DNA of 64,000 nt, taken from positions 372,001 through 436,000 of the forward strand of contig OZ345354.1 of NCBI GenBank assembly GCA_977006965.1. Reading direction: 5' to 3'. The notes beneath the pieces are model-generated. The model was given only the letters and a program-made list of their open reading frames with translations. It was not told the DNA's origin and searched no databases. Shown here piece by piece: positions 52,256 to 60,550 of this stretch. How positions within the stretch are numbered: position 1 is the first letter of the stretch; the number at the start of each line of letters is the position of its first letter. Made by a program: the position numbers and the translations under genes. The stretch comes from Phymatolithon calcareum (lineage: Eukaryota > Rhodophyta > Florideophyceae > Hapalidiales).

Positions 52256-55200
52256 CTAAGAGGACTCCTGAGAAGCACGAATATTCTTTCTTCCTCTCGT
52301 TATCTTCTCTCTTATACGTGGTGTAAGTGTAGAAGATTCGTGCCACACACTCCAACAGCTGTTCTGATCACCCGCCTTCGGTCGCACGCAAAGAGGCATA
52401 TGACATGTCATACACTTGAAACATGTCCTTACACGACTTCCACTCTGGCTGATGCCGCAAAGGCAACAGTAGAATTTCTGTCCTTGGAAGAAACTCTGAG
52501 GATGATTGATAACTTCAAGTCGCAGTTTCGTACCATCCGCACTATTATAAAATTCCAATCGCTTCCCTTTTCGGCTTAACGCGAGTTCCTGGAGCCTCCG
52601 ATTTTCCTCATTTGACATAGGAGTGTCCACTGTATCGTCCTCATCTTCGATGCTCGATAAAACTGCGAGCAATTCTCGACCCAGGTCCCACACAAAAGCC
52701 GGAAGAGATTGCACAGCATTTAGCTTGGCCCGAAATTGGATCAAATTTGCAAAAGTGGTTCCGTCCGCCAGAAATTCAGACTTCTGTGACATATACTACG
52801 CTAGGAAGGCGTTGACCACTAATGTCTTAAGCGTCTGTGACACCAATTTCTGTTCCCATGCCAGAGATGACGTTGATGAACGTAAGAGAGCTCTCGATTG
52901 CGCAGTTCCATCCACTCCCCCTTTTGCTTTAGAGTATAAACTCTGTGATACGTGTTTGAATAGCTTGATAGGAGGTAATGGTCCGCTAGAGATCACGAAT
53001 TAATTCACCTCTCTCCAAAACGCAAGCCTTCCTTCCAGAACCTTCTTTGTTTCAGAATCCGTGAAGTCGGGTATAGTTGGGCTCTGGACGTGAGCCCAGG
53101 CCAGCACGAACGACACACGACGCTGAAGTGTAAGGTAGCAGAGTGCAATGATACTGCTTGGACAATAGACCACAGCAATGAAAAGTACGCCACCTTCGGA
53201 GGCCGAAACGTACACTGAGAAATTAACCGACAGCACAACCATCTGATGAAGAATTGTCCGATGTGCTCTTTGGGTATGTAGTTCAAGAACGATAACTCTC
53301 CAACTGTACAACACACAGTGTTGCCCGTAGCCCTCGTGATACATCTGTCAATGCTTGAACTTGCGACACTTGTCTTGATCTCCACGGCCGCTAAATCTGT
53401 TCGAGCAAAACTTGGAAACTGTGTCTCTGCTAGCGGTGAAAATGATTCGGCAGTCGGGAATGAACGAAAGGATAAGTCAAGTAATGCAACACCATCAGGG
53501 GAGCAGGCCATCCACTCAGAACCAGCCTTCGATAGCATGCCGCATTCAAAAACAGCTTTCACGAATAGTTTTGAGGACAAAGCTCGAAGAGCTGCAGATT
53601 CGTTAGCTGTTCCGCGCATCATAGGCTCCGCTGATCTCACGCTGCTGAACCACGTATCGGATAGATGCTTCAGATTCATCGCCATTGAGACTGAATCTTC
53701 ATCCAAGCATGGCTCCAGATCAACAGCATTGCGAACGTCGGGGTCACGCAGCAGAATTTTTCCAGACTTTGTTGCTGTCAGTCTAAACTGGCGAAGTAAG
53801 AACCAGTCAGCACATCTCTGTCCAATTGTCTTCACATTCACGTGTCGTAGTGATTTTTCAATGACGCATTTGTAAATTCTGGAGATGCCGAGGACTCTGG
53901 AAATGATGCCAAATAGGATTCTTTCACAAAAAGTAAATGGTCCGTCGGTGTGGTCTTGGGGACAGCAATCAAAGTTTCAATGCTTTTCGCCATTCCGGAG
54001 GGCAGTGAATACATGAATCGTAAAATTCTCGAAAACGTATTTGAAGCTCTCTCCCGGACGGCCACCGCTGTCACGATTCACTTCGTTGTTCCACTGAATC
54101 TCCTCTTTCTGTTAAGCTTCAAAGGCTTTGTGGCAAAAAATTCATCTGGGCCACAGTCAGGAGAGTCGTCGATTATAAAATTGCGCCTCCGGTCATGCTC
54201 AGCTTGACGAATCATTAGACGCGAAGTGATCGGAAGCTCTGTGTTGTTACCTTCACCGTCGCTGGAAGCAATTTGATCAGCCCCACTCTCAGAGCAAATT
54301 TGCTCGTGCAGACTGGATTCCACCTCTAAGTCGTACCTCCCATTGCTTAAGAAAGACCACCCCACAAAAGGGTGACACCGAAGAATGTGCTCTGGCATGA
54401 TAACGATAGCTCCGATATCAAATGTCGACAGTAAGCTAATAAGCTCATTACTGCCGTATCCGCGGTCGCAAGTGAGAACAAGACCGTGCAAACTTTGATC
54501 TCCCCGGCCTTCAAACATGTTGTCGATAAGTTTGGATACATTCGTCAATTGACTTTTCCCCCTGCGACGAAATCGGACCATGAGCGTCACGTGAAACAAG
54601 GTGTCAGCCACTGCATCTGCTGTATGCCCCTCTTTGTCCGCCTTTCGATTGCTTAAGGATTTTACCTGATTGTCATGTGCTCTTGTGCCGTATAAGTCAT
54701 CATCAAGAGTGGTAAGCGTATGGTTTGGGGTCAAAAAAACTCTGCACGACATTTTAAATGCCGCTCGCTCAAAAGTGTTGAGATATTGCGTCCTGTCTCT
54801 TTGAGCTCCCCACGTGGTCGCATGTAAGTCCCCTCGACCAGTGGCAGAGTAGGCCAGAATGTGGGTGCTTATAAATCTTATTCTTTCCAGCGAAGGAACA
54901 ATGCTCCCAAGGTCCCTCTGCACGTCGATCGTTTTCTCAAAAATCAAGCCCGTTAAATGAGATAGAAGAAGAATGCCTAAGTACTGATAGAGGTCACGCA
55001 TTCGAATTGGTGGCGCTTCAGTAGAATGTAGAGCAATCCATTCATTCATCCAAATCTTGCAATGTCGCAGCAAATCTCCACAAAGGAGGACGACTTGGTC
55101 CACGCGACTTGATGTTAACTGTTGAGCCTGTAGTTCAATCTTGAGTTTCTCTATGCAGACACGCAGAAAAGCTTTGCTTTATGCGAGAGAAAGCCATTAG

Positions 55201-55432
55201 TAAACTCCTCCTCTTGCATCATACCATGTGACTCTGGGGTGCGCATTTTCCACCCATGCGATGCGTCACCTTCTCGAGTCACTCCAGAACGTCCTCCTCT
55301 GTCACGAGTTGTGCGTGGTCTTCCTCGCGATCCCCTTCCACGACTTCTCCCTTCACGCTGAAACCTATCAGCCATGGAGATGTTACTGCCTTCGCCAGAA
55401 CAAACGGGGCTGATCGTGCGGAGTGCAGACAA
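52256..55432 (-). pseudogene. PiggyBac-like transposase with an inserted YqaJ nuclease domain
   Basis: Minus-strand order: an RGR-rich N-terminus (about 55375-55250); a DDE part (55103-54078) with LDDDLYGTRAHDNQVKSL (first acidic site) and LTCDRGYGSNELISLL (second); then a YqaJ/lambda-exonuclease-like region (about 53880-53005) with TIGQRCADWFLLRQFRLTA, MRGTANESAALRAL, CSPDG and AAVEIKTS; then a piggyBac-type KGGVDGTAQSRALLRSS (third acidic site, about 52930) and NAFLA; and a Cys-rich zinc-ribbon end (YCCLCG, TCFKCMTCHMPLCV, SCWSVWHES). The last parts share one frame broken by TAA (53000) and TAG (52796). Earlier parts are offset by frameshifts. So one ancestral protein is likely, now inactive. 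Terminal repeats were not found. Confidence 0.7.
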
Positions 55433-55808
55433 AAGCTCGGGATTTCTCAGTACTTATTTTACTGCTTTTCTATTGTATTGCACTGCTCTGCACGAAGCAT
55501 CCATCATGCATGGTTGGTATTGAGCTCACCATTGCTCTCTTGCGCGGGAGCTTCTAGACCTTAAGCAAATACAATCTACACAGCTACGACAGCGCCACAA
55601 AATCACTCGAAATCTTCGAAATGCCATTACATCAATCTTTGACTTGTGTCTTTTTCATTGCGTGCTTCGGTCCTGGTCCTACATGAAGTCAGGCATCACG
55701 TTTGCACTTCGTATAACAAGCAGTGATAGCAAGTTCAAGGATTGTCGATGTCCCAGCAACTAGTTCATTTGAGTTACGTAACCTTATCATAAATTCGCCC
55801 CGAAAGTC
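55433..55808. other. Intergenic stretch
   Basis: Upstream flank of the piggyBac-like pseudogene; no other signal. Confidence 0.3.
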
Positions 55809-55836
55809 CCAAATGACCACTGCAGTGGTCATTTGG
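55809..55836. repeat. 28-bp perfect palindrome
   Basis: CCAAATGACCACTG followed by its exact reverse complement, without a loop. It sits just before the start of TIR element copy B and gives the same peptide on both strands (QMTTAVVIW). Confidence 0.85.
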
Positions 55837-55847
55837 CATAGTAGGGA

Positions 55848-56400
55848 TATGCCTGATATTAAAGCGGCGAATATTCCGCCACCAAGTCGCAATCGTTCAA
55901 GTTCAACCGAATTCCTTGAAGCAGACCATGCAATCTACTTGATGGAACAAGAAAAATATCGCAATTTAATCGTGCAGAAAGGAAATATGGCGCTCAAGAT
56001 CTCGAATATTTGCCAATTTCGCCATACATATGAAATCTGTTGTCTCTCCAGTTTGCAAGAAATGACGAACTACACCATATCTTCTGCTTGAAGTCATTCT
56101 ATCTCTACTCCTCTCTTGGGTTGTTCTGAAGTAGCTAGAAATATGTATAGAAGACGGCAAAAATTCGGCATACAGAGAAGAATCGTCGAATATTTTTCAT
56201 ACGAATATATACGAATAAATTCGAATTTTTCGAACATATGACAAATATATGTTCTTTCAAATTTATGCATTTAAATAGTAATGGCCAAAATTTCTTTAGG
56301 TTTTTAAAATGTCGCGCCTTCAATTTAATGCATATTTAGTGGCAAATTTTTAACAGTGTTACAATGCAAAGATATGTCAAAACGAACTAAATTCGAAGTT
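55848..56400. mobile_element. TIR element, copy B (right part only)
   Basis: Matches copy A from the central ORF (TATGCCTGATATTAAAGCGG at 55848) through the right inverted repeat to about 56400 (AACTAAATTCGAAG). The left inverted repeat is absent, replaced by unrelated sequence after the palindrome. Here the short ORF is open further (MPDIKAANIPPPSRNRS...LEADHAIYLMEQEKYRN) than in copy A, which has TAA at the Gln codon. The nested hairpin of copy A has lost its left arm here. Confidence 0.8.
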
Positions 56401-56525
56401 TCCCGCATCCTCGAGAAACTAGCCATGGCGCATCATGCGCCTATTCATGAATCGCCCTAAGCGAATGTGATAATTCGTCCATCGACGAATTCGTCCATGG
56501 ACGAATTGTCGGCCGGGTGATGATA

Positions 56526-56910
56526 GAGGGGCCTTCTTGAGAATTCATCAAAATCGCGGCATAGACCCAGTCAAAAAAGTCCTCATTACCAGTCATTATT
56601 TCGTGGACTGGTTACGAGGACGCGGCATAGGTTTTCAGTGGCTGAGTGTTGATTTGCGAACGTTCGCTTCAGATGTTTTTGCACACTTTTGAGCAAAAAC
56701 TTGAAACATCACGAAAAGTTTGGTTGAAAAGCAATTCCACTTCCGAAAACTAAAATCGTTATGAGAAAAAATGTCCCATAGATGAGCACATCAGCCACGC
56801 AAAACCTATGCCGCGTCCTCATTACCAGTGAAAATATTTCGGACTGGATTTGAGGACTTTTCCAGACTGGTAGTGCGGACGCAAAAATCGAATTCTCAAG
56901 AAGGCCCCTC
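56526..56910. mobile_element. 385-bp MITE with 5-bp target duplication
   Basis: Ends GAGGGGCCTTCTTGAGAATTC and its exact reverse complement. Inverted similarity continues about 120 bases inward (AAAAGTCCTCA, CCAGTC, GAGGACGCGGCATAGGTTTT, GTGGCTGA). TGATA flanks both sides (56521-56525, 56911-56915). No ORF. Confidence 0.88.
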
Positions 56911-57050
56911 TGATAGTAAATTATGACCGACGAAGCTTCCTATGTTACAGTTCACTCTTTTCAAAAATGAACAGGAAACAAGCTTTGTCAGGTGCGCACA
57001 GGCAGTGAAGAAAAGTCATAGAATTTGAAACTATGAATCAGGTATGATAC

Positions 57051-57290
57051 GTAGGGGTTGTCGCCCGGTAGGATCGGTCCGCATATGTTCACTCGGCTCA
57101 GATATGAGACCTCGGCTTCGCCGCGGTGCATATCCGTGGCCTCGGGCCCATATGCGGACCTCTCCACCGGGCGACAACCCCTACTTACTGCGCGAAAGTA
57201 CTTTCAGGCGAAACCGTCCCGGGACGTACACGTACGCAATTCGGCACAGGCATAGTGAAAATTTTAATCAAGAAAGTACTTTCGCGCAGT
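57051..57290. repeat. Compound inverted repeats upstream of CDKA
   Basis: Hairpin 1: 57051-57087 (GTAGGGGTTGTCGCCCGGT...GGTCCGCATATG) against 57149-57184, with a GC-rich loop. Hairpin 2: ACTGCGCGAAAGTACTTTC at 57187-57205 and its exact reverse complement at 57272-57290. The motif CAGGCGAAACC occurs at both 57205 and about 57320. It lies 445 bases before the CDKA start. Confidence 0.8.
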
Positions 57291-57734
57291 ATCGCTTCGG
57301 CACGGTACGATTGTTAAATCAGGCGAAACCTTCAATGCGCTGTGTATTTATTCAAATTATTTGGATCAGGCCTAATCGGTCGACTGTTTCGTGATGTGCC
57401 CCTGGTTATATTGAATCATTCAACTTTACGCTTTCCTTTTTTCGTTTGGCAGTGTCTGGCTGTTGCGCTATTCCGAAGTTCGGATTTTACTTGAACTCCC
57501 TGATTACTGTATCATATGATTAACTGAAATGTGGATGAGTATCCACAGTGCAGCTAGCCGCAGCTGTACAGATGTACCGTAGCCCGTCAACCAGTGCCTT
57601 CTCTCCGAGAAGACCCTTCGAGCGCCCCGCGCCCTTAGCATATTGTGCGGCTGCAGCACCTCCCCAGAGACGTACACACTTGATAGGTGCGGTGCTGCCG
57701 CGCCGGGTACTGGAAGTAACAACGAAAGAGTACA

Positions 57735-58806
57735 ATGCGTTACGAGAAGCTTGGGAAAATCGGTGAGGGCACTTATGGCGTCGTGTACCGCGCAAGGGAC
57801 AACGAAACGAATGAAATTATCGCCCTCAAGAAAATTCGCCTCGAACAGGAGGACGAGGGTACGCGTTTGCGGTCGTGCGCCGCTACTTGTGTGCATTTTT
57901 TACACAGCACTGACTTTCTCGCCCGTTGACTTTTTGTCTTGCGTCTTAGGTGTGCCTGCTACGGCTATTCGCGAAATATGCATCCTCAAGGAACTGAAGC
58001 ATCCCAATGTTGTGGGTTTCAAAGATGTCGTCATAGCAGAGAAGAAGCTGTACCTTGTCTTCGAATACCTTGACCAGGACCTCAAGCGGTTCATGGACGG
58101 TGTCAAACTGCTCCGTCCAATGCTCGTCAAGTCTTATTTGTACCAATTGGTAAATGGTATAGCCTACTGTCATTCCTACCGCGTTCTGCATCGCGACCTT
58201 AAGCCTCAGAATCTACTGATTGATCGCACTGGAAAACTTAAGCTCGCAGACTTCGGTCTTGCGCGTGCATTCGGTATACCTGTGCGCCACTACACCCACG
58301 AGGTCGTCACCCTCTGGTATCGTGCCCCAGAGATTCTCCTTGGCGCCCGCAAATACTCTACTCCAGTTGATGTCTGGTCCATTGGTTGCATTTTCGCGGA
58401 GATGGTCATGCGCGCCCCGCTATTTGCGGGCGATTCGGAAATCGACCAATTGTACCGCATTTTCAGGGCTCTCGGCACACCGACCGAGCATATGTGGGAG
58501 GGTGTCAGTAATTTACCGTATTACAATATTGAATTCCCGAAGTGGTCTCAAAGAAGTATAGGGCAACGGGTGCCCCATCTTGATCCACAGGGCGTTGATT
58601 TGCTTGCTAACATGCTCATTTATAATCCTGCGAGAAGAATTTCTGCAATGGATGCGCTCCAACATCCATACTTTAACGACATCGATACAAGAACGTTCTT
58701 GCCGCGCGATGGATCGCAGCTCTTTGACACCCTTCCTGGTAGTTCGAATGCAGCACGCTTTGACACACCTTCCGGTAGTTCGAATTCATCGGGCATTAGA
58801 AAATAA
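57735..58806 (+). CDS. CDKA: Cyclin-dependent kinase A/CDK1-type (two exons)
   Basis: Ser/Thr kinase driving cell-cycle transitions with cyclins. Exon 1 is 57735-57858 and exon 2 is 57950-58806. The 91-nt intron starts GTACGC, ends CTTAG, and splits a Gly codon just before the cyclin-binding helix. Product 326 residues. [20 protein letters not shown] has the Gly-rich loop with the regulatory Thr-Tyr pair, LKKI the ATP-site Lys, [10 protein letters not shown] the catalytic loop, and ADFGLARAF the Mg-binding Asp. [12 protein letters not shown] includes the activation-loop end with the Thr-equivalent at YTHEVVT. The helix reads PATAIRE instead of PSTAIRE. The C-terminal tail of about 25 residues has two FDT.(P/S)GSSN repeats not usual in CDKs. 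Confidence 0.95.
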
Positions 58807-59326
58807 AATCAGTCAATCGTCTGCTTGGAGTCAACGCCACTTGATCGCTAGAGTTGTATTGGACTATTTCAAAACTACCAACCCCAGTCCTCATTACATT
58901 AATGCCACACCCCGAATAAGGCGGTCCACCTCCGCTCTGCAACGTGACGGTAGACTGCCCCTCCTTTTCAACCAAAGTTTCTGAAACTCTAACAGAGGTT
59001 GACGTCAAAGCAGTCCCGTCTATTTTCTACATTGCTTTCAGTCGACTGGAAATAACCATCGTTAAATACGTAAACAAAAGACAGTGGAGAGCACAATGAC
59101 GTGACGTTCCAAGGACTTGGACTGCAAGAGGCATGGCAAAGCCCTGTCATGCCTCGTGAAGTTCCTCTTTTCGATCCCGGGATCGAAGAGAGAAACTTGG
59201 TGGGAAGTGATGACTTCACGCTCAGAAAAACGTGTCGTTGAATTTGGACCAATTAACCGGGTTAGGATGCAGTCCTTCTTGAATTTTGACCAATTACCAC
59301 ACTCTGGATGTTGTCCACTTCGAAGT
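58807..59326. other. Convergent intergenic stretch
   Basis: Contains an 18-bp perfect palindrome TTCGATCCCGGGATCGAA at 59170-59187 inside a wider imperfect inverted repeat (CGTGAAGT...ACTTCACG, 59155-59221). No gene is seen, though further 3' exons of the receptor-like gene could lie here. Confidence 0.4.
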
Positions 59327-60253
59327 TTACGTCCTGTCTACATTAGGGAAGATGTAGTACACGACGGCAATTTCGTAAAACAGGATGGTGATTGCGCGCA
59401 AACTGACAATCTGTGTGCTCGTTAAATGTCTTCTTGCAGTTCGTCCATATCTTGAATGACTTCTTCTGGAGCTGCCAGCGTCCTTACCGGTCGATCGCCT
59501 ACCATGATTCCAACAACCCCTCGGAAATTGAATGGTCTATGAAGTCTGCATGCAATCAGTAGCTCAAGAAATGAAAACACTAACACAACACCGACAATAG
59601 CGAGCCAGGCATCGCGTTCGAAAGGCAAGACTAGACGTTCCATTGCATTCTTCCTCCGCGGCGGCCTAGTTCGAGGTCCAAGGAGCATTCTTCCGTCCAT
59701 GATGGGGACGGTTGGTATCGAAGACGGCAGTATTCGGTGTGGAAGTATAAACATAATACCCGTGACTCCGAATCGATATCCACTCTCACGGTGAGAAATC
59801 TCCGATATAAAGTCGATCATCCCATCGAATGAGCAAAATTTGCCGGCGAATACGCAGAGTGCATCATCTAATGGGGTCACAGCGTCCTTGATCCTAAAGA
59901 TAATCCCACCAAGGTCTGGAAATTGCGTTCGGCGGTCTTGACAGCGGAAGAGAGTCTGGTTGTTCGCGGCTTTCATCTGCGGATCCAGAATGACATACTT
60001 TACAAACGCACATGCTGGTTAGGAAGGCTTTTCGAAGGGAGAAAGAAAAACTTTCTGCGTCCACACTTACCGGCTCCTCTGATATAAAAAGAAAGCAGAT
60101 TTTCGTCCCACAAGCCCTGAAATGGGAAGCGTTTGTGCGAAAGCGAATGAGGCATTGAGAGGAATTTGATTTGTCAGGGTGGGATATATTCACCCCAAAT
60201 GAGTGCGATAGAAAGCAGATGGCAAGCGCCAGCGGAAGAACAAGGGCATGCAT
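59327..60253 (-). CDS. Ionotropic glutamate receptor-like/periplasmic-binding-fold protein, short form (model)
   Basis: Model: exon 1 60071-60253, exon 2 59488-59997, exon 3 59327-59410. Introns are 73 nt (GTAAGT...AAAG) and 77 nt (GTAAGG...ACACAG), both between codons. If intron 2 is not spliced the frame ends at TAA 59422. A signal peptide is clear (MHALVLPLALAICFLSHSFG). Splicing gives CFLFISEEP|YVILDPQ, like the start of a bacterial/iGluR ligand-binding lobe, then DLGGIIFRIKDAV, RFGVTGIMFILPHRILPSS and LPFERDAWLAIVGVVLVFSFLELL (first membrane segment), and in exon 3 another hydrophobic stretch. A pore and second lobe are not seen, so it is truncated or continues in unseen exons. The channel relation is tentative. 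Confidence 0.5.
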
Positions 60254-60430
60254 ATGTCACGAGCTTCTGAGACAACCCAACAGGAAAACGGTTTCGAGTA
60301 CCATGATACGTGAGAGCCGGCACGTTGTGCATGTATAAATGGATCTCGTCCGATTCGCCAGACTTCTGCACCTTGTTTACGTACGTACAGTATTTGACGT
60401 CCTCGCAAAACTTGCTTCGTCTGCACTTAC

Positions 60431-60514
60431 CGGCACCTCCGATATAAAGAGAAAGCAGCCGTTCGTTTTGCAAGGTCTGAAATGAAAAATGTTGGTGCGA
60501 AAACGAGTCCGGCA
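60431..60514 (-). repeat. Tandem copy of the receptor-like gene's first splice-donor segment
   Basis: 84 bases coding CRTRFRTNIFHFRPCKTNG followed by CFLFISEVP and a GTAAGT donor. They align over their length with 60071-60154 (CLIRFRTNASHFRACGTKI, CFLFISEEP, GTAAGT), exactly 360 bases away. Similarity continues about 20 bases into the intron. It has no signal peptide or acceptor exon of its own; probably the relic of a tandem gene copy, or an alternative exon. Confidence 0.7.
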
Positions 60515-60550
60515 TAGCAAAAAAGGCCTCCTTTATTGGTAAATTATACG

